A DNA stretch of 64,000 nucleotides from Chrysomallon squamiferum (Eukaryota > Mollusca > Gastropoda > Neomphalida > Peltospiridae). The stretch covers positions 12,226,980-12,290,979 of the forward strand of contig CM022669.1 of NCBI GenBank assembly GCA_012295275.1, given 5' to 3'. Below, in pieces: positions 26,761 to 35,569 of the stretch (its first letter is position 1; each line of letters opens with the position of its first letter). A program made the translations under genes and the position numbers. The notes below the pieces were generated by a model. It had not been told where the DNA came from. It worked only from the letters and a program-made list of their open reading frames with translations, and ran no database searches.

Positions 26761-28911
26761 CATATATATATATAATTTTATTATTATATTTTTTAAATTA
26801 TAAAATAAAATAGTTTTGAAAAGAGTTCTTTGGTACACCATTTTAGTCAATGTAATTGTAATCAGGTGGTGAGTCAGTGAGTGCTGATTGCAATTAAGTT
26901 ATTACATGTTTATGTGTGTGTGTGTGTGTGTATGTGTGTTTGTATATGTGTGTGTCTATGTGTGTTTGTGTGTGTGTGTTCTTATGTAGTATAATGCTTT
27001 CATTCACATTTATATATAAAACTATTCTAAAGATTTTATTTGCCATTATTAATCTTAAAAGTTACACAATTTATAATGTCAGATATAATAGCTATAAAAT
27101 ATGGAATGGCATGTAGTAGAGTAGAGCCTGTATTTATTTGTATGCAACAAATAGCATGATTCCGTGTGGCTGTAATTATCATAAAACTGCTATTTTTATT
27201 AAATTAATGAAACATATTCAGACAGAAAGTTTGATTGAATAAAAAAATACACACACACAAAAAAGCCAAAAACAATAATAATAAAAACTTACTGAACTGA
27301 AAAACAATTTAAATTTATGTAGTTGCTTTATATTTATATAATATTTATACATTATTAAACATAATTTCATGGCAATAAAAACAGTAATAATTTTAATTTT
27401 ATCTAACAAATATTTGTTCATGTATAGGTTGGAAGTAATGTTTTTTCTTTAAAATCCTTAAAATAATATCAGCAAGAAACATGTAAATTCTGCATTACAT
27501 AGGCTTGATCCTTTTTCATTTCCTTTTTTGAATGCTTTATATACAAAAATTATTATCTGATAGCTATAAAAAAATAAAAAAATAAAAAATAATAATAATA
27601 ATGATAAGAGAGGAAATACCCAGTTTAAATTTATGTTTATTGTGTTTCTGATATTAATAATTTAACATACACACATACACACCAACAAAAATAAAAAAAA
27701 TAAAAAAATAAAAAATGAAAATAAAATGTAAAAAAATAAAAATAATAATAAACAAAAGAAGAAAATAATCCAGATAAAACACAAAATGTATGCTTATTGT
27801 GTTTCTGATATTAATAATTAAACATACACACAAAAAAAAAAGTAAAATAAAGAGTAAAAAAAATAAAAATAATAATAAACAAAAGAAGAAAATAATCCAG
27901 GTAAAACAGAATTCATGTATATTTTATTGATGTTATTCAAATACTCTTAAAGAAGCAACATTTTTTTTTATTCTCAAATTTCTTTTTTCGTTTGTAGCAT
28001 CAGTAATCCCATAAAAGACAGATAGATCGTACATCAACTTGAGTGACTTATTTCGCCAATATCCATGTCAAATCGATCAGGCTACAATTGTCCTCATGAA
28101 TGTTGCTGGGTAGAAAATACTTATAAACATTCAAGCTTCAACAAACACTGATCAACAGAGCAATTCAGGCTGATACCATTATAAGGCAGTGCTCTGGTAT
28201 TAACGATTCTCCACATATTTATCACCACATTGTTGTACTGAATACTGGGGTGTAGCAATTTTCTGGTTATTTCTATTGTCCTGCAGTGGGTACTTGGTAT
28301 ATATCAACAGCATTAAATCTAGGTGTTAAAAACCAACTACCGATAAATAATTACTGAAAAGAATTTATAATTTTATGACTCTGTTTTTAAGGAAATGTTT
28401 GTGACATTTTTAAACTAACAATAACACCATACAAATGGAGCTTATAAAAAGAAGTATTGTAAAATTGATGTAAATGTGTGTATGTAACTAACAAAATGAT
28501 AACAATAAAAAAAAAAGTAACAATCATACACAGAAAGTCTAAACACACACACAGACACACAGCTGAAATAAAATAAATAAAAAATTACAAAGAAATGGAA
28601 ATGAGAAATCATAACAAATACATGATTAAATGTACTATGTAAAAGTATGTAATAAAACATACTGCTCAGGCAAAAAGGCATAAATGAACATTGACACAAA
28701 CAGAATATAAAACGTTATGTAACAAAAAGGTATATCTGGTATCATAGCAGTCCATTTTGTAAACATACATTACATTTGAATGCTTATTTTAATAATGTTC
28801 AAAACCTTGTTACAGGTTCAAAATTCTATTCACTAGCATCAACTAAAAACTATAATATTTTTTTCAGCAAATAAATAAATAAATAAATAAATAAATAAGT
28901 AAGTAAGTAAA

Positions 28912-28950
<39 letters not shown>

Positions 28951-30757
28951 CTAAGTAAGTAAGTAAGTAAATAAATTTCTAGAAGTTACATTAAATTTAT
29001 TCAACATATTATCAGACAAGAAAGTAGTTATAAAGTTATGCGATGGTAAAGCCTATCATACTTTTTCCATACGTCTACCTTATTAGTTAATTTAACAATT
29101 TAACAAGTTTATAATGCTTTTATTTTGCATTTCTATATTTGTCATGATAAAACAGTTAATAAGAAAAATCTGCTTTCAGACACACTAATGAATAATATAT
29201 ATTCTTTTTTTGTAGGTTTTTTTAATACTTTATCTTTTGTAAAGATTGGTGACCAAAAATATAATAAAATTATAACAATAAAAAAAAAAAAAATAATAAA
29301 TAAAGAAAATAAATTAATATTTAAAAAAATTGTAAAACTGTAAAACAAAAAAAAAAAAAAAAAAAAAAATTTTTTTTAATAATAAATATGCTGAAAATTA
29401 AAAAATAATACTTTGGAATTATGCATATGTGTAAGGCTATTTGTATGGACCACCAAAGATACACTTAAGAGATAATGTTAAAATTTAATACGATATTTTA
29501 TTTATTGTCAGAATGCTCTGACTTTAGAATATAAACAAAACCACTAATTCTTCTCAAATTAAAGGAAAAACATTTATCACAATTTTTAAACCTTTTCTTT
29601 ACCCACCACCCACCAACCTTTCTAAAATTAAAGGGAAACCATTTATCAACTTCTCAGTAAGACATTAAGTCTTGTAAAAGAAAATATTTTATATTCTAAT
29701 AAAATCAGCTTGTCTGCTGTTGACATGTGGATATGTGAAAGTAAATATGTGAAAGTGTTTCACGAACTATTCATGAAGAGACACACATAGAAAGCATGTG
29801 AGAGACTGGAAGTGATGTTCCATATTTTACTTCTAATAAAGTTATATTCTCTGCTGACATAATTATGTAAAATGTTCCATGCAAATATTAATCAAACACA
29901 CAAATAACACAAACACACACACATTCAGACACACAGACACACACACACACACACACACACACAGAGACACACACACTTGAGCAGACACACAGACACACAT
30001 ACACAAATAAATACCAATCATCTATGTGCAGATAAGAAGCAGTTTAATACAAGTACATGTACAGGATCAAAATACATACATTGAATGAGGAAGTTGTTGT
30101 TAAGTCCAAGTATTTATGAAATCAGCTACATACACTGATGTGTGTTAGTACACAAACACTGACCAATATCCTGCAAACTGGTTTAATAGCAAGCTTTTAC
30201 TTACTCATACAAAAACATACACACACATCATCTAGCAGTAAAAGAAATGCTCAATTCATTATACATGTAACAGGCAATCCCATCTCATTAATTAGTAACA
30301 TTGTTTCTTAACTTTTCTTCGTACAGAATACTCTCTTTTATTTTTTTCAATCATAATGTATTATCAATAGTTGGTGTGCTGCAGAACCAATATAAAATAT
30401 CATCTATGTATATTTATATGTTTATTTTTTATATATATATATATTATATTAAAAGATATTTTATCAGACATGAAAAGTATGCATTATTAAACATTCTTAT
30501 AGATATGATTTTTGTATGATGAAAATTGTGATAAACGAGAAATTTGTTTAATATTTAAAAACAATTTCTTATATTCTTTTATTATCTGCATCATTAATTA
30601 TAGGGTAAAACTTTGTAGCAAGGTAAAATTGAATATGTGGTAATGGTCTACAGATTTAACATGTTTTTCTTGGTAAGTGTGTGAGTGTGTTTGTGTGTAT
30701 TTGTATGTATATATACCATGTGCATACTGTGGGTATTTTTGATTTTCATGTCTGTGT

Positions 30758-30820
<63 letters not shown>

Positions 30821-31721
30821 AAATGAGTTTTTTTTTAGCTCCATATAATAGCAATATTGTCAAGGGATATACTTGGGTAAATACTGATATTAAAGAAAAG
30901 AAAGATGCTTGCTTGTCATATGACATAATTAACTGACTGAGGGATGCAGGGTATGAAATACAAAGAGCATATGACAGAGAAGATGTTGAAAATTTAAAAA
31001 CAGATAATGTTTGTTCCAGTGTTTGACACATAAAACAATGTGAACAGTCCAGTGAAAAAATGAGTACAAACATACTTCAACAGCATGATGACAGATCTCT
31101 ATTATTTAACACTCTGAATGTCTAACATATTATTAATAAACAAGAGAACAGAACTAGCTGTAACAGGAAACAAATAAGCTGAAGCAGATAAATACTATCA
31201 TGTCATAATTATATATTATACAAACAAAATCAAGAAATACAATCATACATTTAGTTTTCATTCTGTTCATGCAGCTTTCTTTCTCTGTTTTTATATCTTT
31301 AATAATCACTGTACTTACTTTTTCTTCTTCTTCTTCTTTTTCTTTTTTTCTGGGGCATCTTTTTTAACTGTTGGTTCTGGAGTTTCTAGTGCACTCTGTA
31401 TATCAGTCTCTCCTTCTCCTTCACCCTCATCAAATAAGTCTGAAAAATATAGATCAGTGACTGTTTAATATCACCTGAACATTAACATATATCAACGCCA
31501 CATTAAAAAGGGAGGTAAATCATCAAATATTCATACACACAGGCACTTGCACATATACATTCACAACCATATACACTCTAATTTGCACCCACAGGACAAC
31601 CCACACTTTCTGTCTTACACACTCATACTCATAAACACACATTCACATCATATGCAACCTAGACACATGCTCACACACAAACACACATAAACATGCATTT
31701 TTATACACTCACTTACATGTT

Positions 31722-31767
<46 letters not shown>

Positions 31768-32059
31768 TTAACACTCATAACCATGCACATTTTTCCTAGA
31801 ATAAAAAATATTTTTAATATTTTTAAACTTTACCTTGATCACCTTCTCCATCTGCTTCTTCATCTGGCTGGACAAGTGCGGTGGTGTCATCATCGACTAG
31901 GGTCAGCTCCTGTGCAGCAACGCCATCAGCAGCGGAGTCAGTGGTGACCTCCTCCGCATCGCTTTCACTGTCAGAACTGTTGCTACTGCTGCTCAACACA
32001 AGATCATCATCTGAATTAGCAACAACCTTTGACCGTCCATCTTTGTATCTGTAATCCAT
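7892..32059 (-). CDS. TTLL6: Tubulin polyglutamylase, TTLL6/TTLL13 type
   Basis: This ATP-dependent ligase adds glutamate chains to tubulin tails; relatives modify ciliary axonemes. Sixteen minus-strand exons join with full phase agreement into 937 codons: 31834-32059, 31319-31439, 24171-24211, 23004-23122, 22442-22572, 21875-22031, 21305-21448, 20803-20888, 20358-20583, 19847-20028, 19055-19240, 18126-18294, 16272-16481, 10890-11216, 8771-8984 and 7892-8166. An acidic, Ser-rich N-terminus and a poly-Lys stretch precede the TTL domain (about 117-470). Visible motifs are DWTLYWTD, KINHFPGM, the ATP-grasp KPESGCQGRGI (Lys232), FDLRIY (Arg277), MHLTNYAINK and EVNHSPS (Glu417, Asn419). A basic region after the core (IYPAPGCEKYEKFF near 510) matches the TTLL6-group microtubule-binding extension. 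The C-terminal 340 residues are low-complexity and poorly conserved. TTLL6 versus TTLL13 cannot be settled by eye. An alternative last exon (14486-14911) would give 807 aa. Confidence 0.9.
8232..8555. repeat. Four tandem copies, about 70-100 bp, in TTLL intron 15
   Basis: Units share AAATTTGAGTAAGTATCTTA, TTGTTCATTATTAAAATTAA and ATAATACAGGT blocks. The middle copies are nearly identical and the outer ones diverged. Confidence 0.65.
8556..8730. repeat. Diverged repeat of about 60 bp
   Basis: Three units carry GGTTGCAATAAATATACAGA-like blocks (near 8561, 8602 and 8655-8710), abutting the preceding tandem array. Confidence 0.35.
8771..8984 (-). CDS. TTLL6: TTLL coding exon 15
   Basis: Encodes RKQLTRKTLGNTRGG, VPDPEYRNLMETEAERNRLL and SGYNLDWKSDS. 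Acceptor AAATTCCAG; donor TCTG|GTACGG is weaker than the others. Phase 0 in, phase 1 out. Confidence 0.78.
8985..10889. other. TTLL intron 14
   Basis: Non-coding. Contains a TA tract (9319-9334), three copies of an AATGGA...GGTGGTGCAG-like unit at about 9720-9825, a CA microsatellite (9969-10011) and A-rich DNA at 10555-10760. Confidence 0.55.
10890..11216 (-). CDS. TTLL6: TTLL coding exon 14
   Basis: 109 codons, His/Ser/Pro-rich (DDRHHYHSHSALSQF, SKSKSYSYLSTLQPNYSSRW). Acceptor GACTTTCAG, donor CAG|GTAAGA, phase 0 at both ends. No domain is recognised. Confidence 0.78.
11217..14485. other. TTLL intron 13, distal part
   Basis: Mostly AT-rich DNA with poly-A/T runs (11320-11349, 11526-11546, 12124-12153, 13198-13238). 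A compositional island at about 12384-12514 is described as a finding. No other exon is supported. Confidence 0.5.
14486..14911 (-). CDS. TTLL6: Alternative TTLL terminal exon
   Basis: An acceptor (GCAATGCACGTAG) opens 141 codons and a stop in phase 0, the phase needed after exon 13. The frame runs from DNQRWPFHNLNV through TYLGGRSSRTRIKDRQYY and SLLDRYFGNNHALSSD to a TAA. The composition is coding-like and less AT-rich than its surroundings. I see no phase-0 donor strong enough to rejoin the 11-kb exon, so it is best read as an alternative last exon giving an 807-aa isoform. It could also be an exon of a decayed or neighbouring gene. Confidence 0.6.
   Translation of the reverse strand, partial: DNQRWPFHNLNVKDTYLGGRSSRTRIKDRQYYKSLLDRYFGNNHALSSDSIVLKYERRCLHRNQPSDTGSTFLYPCITKDNSSQFPSIHLSYNTVQTKTNPDNENAEEAVSSEVGDNKLNVVKKKYVKMFSKHRFQKPSSN
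14912..16271. other. TTLL intron 13, proximal part
   Basis: Poly-A at 15049-15070 and a tandem array over 16053-16285 that copies the exon 13 donor region. No further exon seen. Confidence 0.5.
16053..16285. repeat. Tandem triplication including the TTLL exon 13 donor
   Basis: Units start at 16053, 16134 and 16221 (about 81-87 bp) and share GATGTTATTTTAATGCTATT, then a TTTCTAAAcAACTGC block, then the donor region. The last copy holds the true exon end; the first keeps an intact GTAAGT on the minus strand at 16103-16098. Confidence 0.75.
16272..16481 (-). CDS. TTLL6: TTLL coding exon 13
   Basis: Encodes 70 codons including ILEEEELERISGLLQRDNLV. The acceptor is a tandem TCAGCAG (start 16481 or 16478). 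The donor GCAGCA|GTAAGT lies in a sequence copied in tandem in the following intron. Phase 0 at both ends. Confidence 0.85.
16482..18125. other. TTLL intron 12
   Basis: AT-rich, with a poly-T run at 16899-16923 and degenerate GACAGA-type repeats at about 17880-18060. No exon supported. Confidence 0.5.
18126..18294 (-). CDS. TTLL6: TTLL coding exon 12
   Basis: Encodes a strongly basic segment (QQREEITRKKEKSESMKSG, then SRKRRALTR). Phase 2 in, phase 0 out; donor GAG|GTAAGA. Confidence 0.85.
18295..19054. other. TTLL intron 11
   Basis: TG/TGG microsatellite at 18444-18531, a small perfect inverted repeat at 18580-18623 and a poly-T run at 19031-19051 beside the exon 11 donor. Confidence 0.55.
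19055..19240 (-). CDS. TTLL6: TTLL coding exon 11
   Basis: Encodes FRRIYPAPGCEKYEKFFHSS and FQETAAFRARSEMAR, comparable to the TTLL6 IYPG...EKYEKFF segment. Phase 2 at both ends. Confidence 0.9.
19241..19846. other. TTLL intron 10
   Basis: Contains a long (TA)n tract at 19430-19482 and AT-rich DNA. No exon. Confidence 0.55.
19847..20028 (-). CDS. TTLL6: TTLL coding exon 10
   Basis: Encodes VNHSPSFATDAELD, supplying the metal-binding Asn, and the helix GTLIWDTLNLVNFG. The Arg/Lys-rich end begins the microtubule-binding extension. Phase 0 in, phase 2 out. Confidence 0.93.
20205..20350. repeat. CT-rich tract in TTLL intron 9
   Basis: Imperfect (CT)n, read as (GA)n in the transcript, beginning about 10 nt after the exon 9 donor. 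Confidence 0.8.
20358..20583 (-). CDS. TTLL6: TTLL coding exon 9
   Basis: Encodes DDVIIKTCISAHSVLKHNYR and the strand ending ILE before the catalytic Asn in the next exon. Phase 2 in, phase 0 out. It is flanked by complementary GA- and CT-rich tracts. Confidence 0.94.
20681..20733. repeat. (GA)n microsatellite in TTLL intron 8
   Basis: Uninterrupted GA dinucleotides, read as (CU)n in the minus-strand transcript, about 100 nt upstream of exon 9. Confidence 0.9.
20803..20888 (-). CDS. TTLL6: TTLL coding exon 8
   Basis: Encodes MHLTNYAINKHSSDF. Phase 0 in, phase 2 out; donor AAAAG|GTAAGA. Confidence 0.92.
21066..21138. repeat. (GGGA)n/(GA)n microsatellite in TTLL intron 7
   Basis: GGGA units pass into pure GA dinucleotides. 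Confidence 0.9.
21305..21448 (-). CDS. TTLL6: TTLL coding exon 7
   Basis: Encodes PFLIDGFKFDLRIY, ITSCDPLRIFVF and GLARFATTKY, the central catalytic strands. Phase 0 at both ends; donor ACA|GTAAGT. Confidence 0.94.
21557..21609. repeat. (GA)n microsatellite in TTLL intron 6
   Basis: Pure GA run; the third such tract with this orientation within 1 kb. Confidence 0.9.
21875..22031 (-). CDS. TTLL6: TTLL coding exon 6 (ATP-grasp loop)
   Basis: Encodes KPESGCQGRGIWVT, the nucleotide-binding loop, and MICQVYVTK. Phase 2 in, phase 0 out; donor AAG|GTTTGT. Confidence 0.93.
22037..22262. repeat. (AAAAT)n then (AAAT)n array in TTLL intron 5
   Basis: Pentanucleotide AAAAT units give way to AAAT units punctuated by ATCATTAAATGAATGA-like spacers, suggesting a higher-order repeat. 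Confidence 0.8.
22442..22572 (-). CDS. TTLL6: TTLL coding exon 5
   Basis: Encodes KINHFPGMNEICRKDLLARN and FPKTWCLPA. Donor GCAGA|GTGAGT; phase 0 in, phase 2 out. Confidence 0.92.
22775..22955. repeat. Diverged tandem repeat in TTLL intron 4
   Basis: About five units of ATTAAAATATAATCTATGAC type with a following AATGTA block, spaced about 25-55 bp. Confidence 0.5.
23004..23122 (-). CDS. TTLL6: TTLL coding exon 4
   Basis: Encodes VRRVARRFGF...EDWTLYWTD...MKKYQ, a hallmark of the TTLL6 group. Donor CAG|GTCAGT; phase 1 in, phase 0 out. Confidence 0.92.
23169..23203. repeat. (GAA)n microsatellite in TTLL intron 3
   Basis: A GAA run about 45 nt upstream of exon 4 in transcript order, where it reads as (UUC)n. 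A complementary (TTC)n lies at 23478-23500. Confidence 0.85.
24048..24138. repeat. (CA)n microsatellite, TTLL intron 3
   Basis: Impure CA/CG start followed by pure CA, ending about 33 nt from exon 3. Confidence 0.85.
24171..24211 (-). CDS. TTLL6: TTLL coding exon 3 (41 nt)
   Basis: Start of the TTL fold (WIYICLSNCKYDV). Acceptor TTTTTCAG, donor GTTG|GTGAGT; phase 2 in, phase 1 out, matching both neighbours. Confidence 0.85.
26419..26856. repeat. 438-bp palindromic (fold-back) element
   Basis: Outer arms of at least 80 bp (26419-26508 and 26770-26856) are near-perfect reverse complements, starting ATTACATTGACTAAAATGG and ending CCATTTTAGTCAATGTAAT. The interior is (ATGT)n on the left and (ACAT)n on the right, so almost the whole unit can fold back. 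It has no coding capacity beyond simple-repeat ORFs. It is MITE-like in form, but no clear target-site duplication is visible. Confidence 0.85.
26910..26980. repeat. (TG)n tract
   Basis: Impure TG dinucleotide run just beyond the palindrome. Confidence 0.8.
27620..27915. repeat. Two-copy tandem duplication, units about 127-158 bp
   Basis: TTATTGTGTTTCTGATATTA recurs 158 bp apart (near 27641 and 27799) and ACAAAAGAAGAAAATAATCC 127 bp apart (27752 and 27879), with variable A-rich spacers. Confidence 0.75.
28868..28976. repeat. (AAAT)n/(AAGT)n tetranucleotide array
   Basis: AAAT units switch to AAGT units, with single interruptions. Confidence 0.9.
30761..30817. repeat. (TG)n microsatellite
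   Basis: Long uninterrupted TG run in TTLL intron 2. Confidence 0.9.
31319..31439 (-). CDS. TTLL6: TTLL coding exon 2
   Basis: Encodes an acidic segment and then a lysine run built from AAG/AAA codons. Donor AAAAA|GTAAGT; enters phase 1, leaves phase 2. Confidence 0.85.
31440..31833. other. TTLL intron 1
   Basis: CA-rich throughout, with a pure (CA)n at 31725-31761. Confidence 0.7.
31834..32059 (-). CDS. TTLL6: TTLL coding exon 1
   Basis: ATG at 32057-32059, 15 nt after an acceptor (TTAATTTCAG, exon start 32074), so 5'UTR exons lie upstream. It encodes MDYRYKDGRSK and then an acidic, Ser-rich stretch. Donor CAAG|GTAAAG, phase 1. Confidence 0.85.
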
Positions 32060-32189
32060 TCTATTATTTAATTTCTGAAATTAAATTCAGATCTTTTAGT
32101 TTCTCAAGCAGATGATTAGTTGTTTTTGAAATGTTCACATTTCCATAAATAAATGTGTTTATATAGCAGGGTGAGAGTATGTGTATGTG

Positions 32190-32229
<40 letters not shown>

Positions 32230-33054
32230 CTGTTTAACTAAAGGTTCACGTCTTAAATGAGGAGATTATCTAATATAACAGCCTGTAATTCCAAACTTGC
32301 AAATACAATCCTTATTATTCATATTCCACTTGATAAACCCATTTCACCCCACCCATCCTCACACACACACCTCATGTTTATACCTGAACACTTGATCATT
32401 TCATCTATGGTTATATGGATCTATGTGAATTTAATATGGCACATAATACGGCATATAAATGCATATAATATGGCTTCTGTATAAGTGATTTCTTTTTCTT
32501 TAAAAAAATAATAAAAACATAAAAAATAAAAGACTGATACAAAAATCTTAAAAGACATTAAAAAAAAAAAAAAAAAAAAAATTAAAAATATTATAGCTAC
32601 AGAAATAATAAAAATCAATTTATATTTAGACTTAATTATCAGGAATATTCCTATCTTTATGGTAAAGGTATTTATTTATGTATGTGTATAATAATGCTTT
32701 TAGACTATCACAAATACATACATAAATACATTTTTAAATTTCATATGTACATACACAACACACACACAACACAGACACACACAAACACATATTCAAACAT
32801 ACACATGTAATTAATTACCTGTATATAGTTACACACACATTACATACTTATATACATTATTATAAATTCACAACTTGCACACACACATGTATGTACAGAT
32901 ATAAACACATACACATATATAAGCACAAACACGGATATAAAGTCATACATACTCGTACACATACCGCAGACATGCATGACAATAGAGCTAAAACATGTAA
33001 CTACATGTTGACCCTTACACTGAAACTGAAAACATGCTTCAGTCAAAGACTAAG

Positions 33055-33174
33055 TTAATCCACACTGCAAGAAACAACTCGTAGAAATGAATCTCCAGCT
33101 GGTGTAACTAAATAAAAGTTCTTGTAATCCATGTCAGTAAAACAGAGCCGAGTTTGATTACATCCATTCTTTGG
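33055..33174 (-). CDS. Unassigned 40-codon exon-like segment
   Basis: After a good minus-strand acceptor (TTTCTTTCAG) a frame runs 39 residues to a TAA. It contains NGCNQTRLCFTD, MDYKNFYLVTPAGD and SFLRVV. The composition is protein-like and GC-richer than the surrounding A-rich repeats. It lies between the TTLL start codon and the likely TTLL promoter. It could be a 5'UTR or alternative first exon of TTLL (its internal ATG begins MDYKN, resembling MDYRYK), a last exon of a nested gene, or a relic. I do not recognise the sequence. Confidence 0.35.
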   Translation of the reverse strand, partial: PKNGCNQTRLCFTDMDYKNFYLVTPAGDSFLRVVSCSVD

Positions 33175-33194
33175 CTGAAAGAAAAATGACAAAA

Positions 33195-33480
33195 AAATAA
33201 AAATTAACAGAATGGGAAAAATAAAATAAAATAAAATAAAATAAAATGAAATAAAGTAAAATAAAAGTGAATAAAAATAAATAAATAAATAAAAACAAAC
33301 TAAAGTAAAGTGGAATTTTTTTTTTTTTTTTTTTTTGAAAGATAAGTAATATAAAAAAAAAATATAATAAAATAATAAAAAAAAAAATAATAATAATCTA
33401 AAATAAAAAAAATCTGAAATAAAATATAATAAGAAAACAAAAACTAAAATAAAATAAAATAAAATAAAATAAATTAAAAA
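33195..33480. repeat. A-rich (AAAAT)n region
   Basis: AAAAT and AAAT repeats with a poly-T run at 33318-33336. Confidence 0.75.
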
Positions 33481-33599
33481 ATAAACACATATACTTCATA
33501 TATTTCACTGAACATCATATAATAAAAGATCATATATTACACCCATACTTTATCTTTAAATTGATCCTCTCTAAATATTTCATTTACAGACAGAACTTA

Positions 33600-33621
33600 C
33601 ACACACACACACACACACACA

Positions 33622-33685
<64 letters not shown>
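33600..33685. repeat. (CA)n microsatellite
   Basis: Pure CA apart from one GA interruption. Confidence 0.9.
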
Positions 33686-33688
<3 letters not shown>

Positions 33689-33879
33689 TACCCTGCTAAG
33701 GAAATTCTGTTTAATCCCAGTACAATTAAATGTACCATTTCTCAATGGTCTCCCACTGTGTTCATTATTTAACTCGACTACGTACTTTTTTATGTGTGTC
33801 ACGTATGTTGAGTGAGCCAACAAACAAAAGATCAAACCAGTCATTACTGGTAATTTAGATTTGTATGGTGACTATAGCA

Positions 33880-34500
33880 CAGCACACAGCTTGAATATTA
33901 ATCTGCATTGTAACGTAACAACAATGGTCTGTCTGCATGCCATATTAATAACCAACAGTTTAACCATGAGTGTTAGAACCAGAGGGATTATTATTCATTT
34001 GATATTAAAATTTATAAAAAAGTCCAGTTATTTTCTTTTAAATTAAAACAACTCATCTGTATAAAGTCTGATTATTCCTTTGATATTAAATTTTAAAAAT
34101 ATTTCCAAAGCTGTTTTCTTTTAAATTAAAACAACTCATCTGTATAAAGTCTGATTGGTTTGAAAACAGTGTTAGAAACACTATGGTGTTATTATTTATG
34201 AATATCTCAAAATGTATTTTCTTTTAAATTAAAACAACTTCTCTACATAATGTCTGATTAGTTTAACAATGGATGTCAAGAACCATTATGATATATTCTT
34301 TTGACAGTTAATTTTATAAATATTAAAAAAAAAAAAAAAAGTTTTAAAATAAAACAACTTCTTTGCATGCAATATCAGTTTAACAAAAAAATAAATAAAT
34401 AAATTACTATAGTATTATTTACATTACAGTAGAATTATTAAAGTTTTCCAGATTACATTCTTTTGAATTAAAACAATTTCTTTGCATGAAACCTCATTCA
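33880..34500. repeat. Diverged minisatellite, about five copies of 80-125 bp
   Basis: The core TTTCTTTTAAATTAAAACAA recurs near 34031, 34114, 34217, 34341 and 34456. It is followed by a CTCATCTGTATAAAGTCTGA-like block and an AACAATGAGTGTTAGAACCA-like block. Copies 1-2 are the most alike. Confidence 0.75.
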
Positions 34501-35022
34501 TTATTTAGCAAATAAATTTTTATTTCATATTTTCAGAATTTTAATTACGAAAAATATAATGAAAAGTTCTTTCACAGTATCTCTGTAATTAGCATTCACT
34601 TGCAGGAAATGGTAAATGGAAAACCAGAAACATTTTAACTAGTAGCCTTGGCAACAACAATATCAAACCTTATTTTAGTCTCATTCAAAAAAAAAAAAAA
34701 AAAAAAAAAAAAAACACCAACCAACTGATTCACAGCTATCTTATTACAGTAGCCCTGGAACTATTTTAATAAAGTCAAGTACTCCATGTTTTCTTTTAGA
34801 AACAGTTATATGATTGTTAAATGACTGCTTCTTTCAGTTTTATTTAGTTTATGGCTATGCAGCAAACATGAATTAAAACTTTAAAATAATAATATGTGTA
34901 TGTATGGTGAGAAAAATGTTTATATATATATATATATATATATAATACTAGAAAAATTATGTGAAGTAGTATAAAGATTCAAATACTTATAATTGTTTTT
35001 TTAAATTCACTATTATTACTCC

Positions 35023-35080
<58 letters not shown>

Positions 35081-35538
35081 GAATATCAACAGTGTAGACA
35101 GTTTAATAAAATCATGCTAAACTGAATAATACTCTCACTATATTACAATGAATTTTACTTTGCTTTAATTAGAAAACATATCATGTATATAAATATATAT
35201 ACACATACACACATCTGAAACACAAACCAGAAAACCCCACTTAATCCAGTACATGAACTAAAACTATAGTGTAATAATTTATTATTAAAAAACATTAGGA
35301 TGCTATTGATATTTATATAAACACATAAAATAAATACATCAAATTCCAACATTCATTTGTCAGAAATACTAATATACTTGTAACTGTTAATTACTATGGC
35401 ATTAATGTGAAATCAGATGCCAGATACTTTAGAAATGAAACTTTGGAAAACAACAGACCCCACCTGCTGTATTGTATTTGTAACCTAGGAAATGTTAATT
35501 GGCTATAAGTTTTTGTCTAGTAATACTAGCAAGATTAA

Positions 35539-35569
<31 letters not shown>

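Larger units (their letters stand above)
24212..31318. other. TTLL intron 2 (7.1 kb)
   Basis: Contains no supported exon. It holds CA/TG tracts (25740-25760, 26393-26419, 29910-29962, 30761-30817), the 438-bp palindrome at 26419-26856, tandem repeats at 27620-27915 and 28865-28975, and a more complex island near 28000-28330. Confidence 0.6.

Noticed and set aside
26471-26850. Several overlapping ORFs on both strands (MYVCMYVCM-type and HTYIHTYI-type)
   Set aside because: They translate the ATGT/ACAT microsatellite inside the palindrome; all frames are open because of the repeat.
28868-28976. Regular repeats considered as a CRISPR-like array
   Set aside because: Tetranucleotide microsatellite without spacers in an animal genome.
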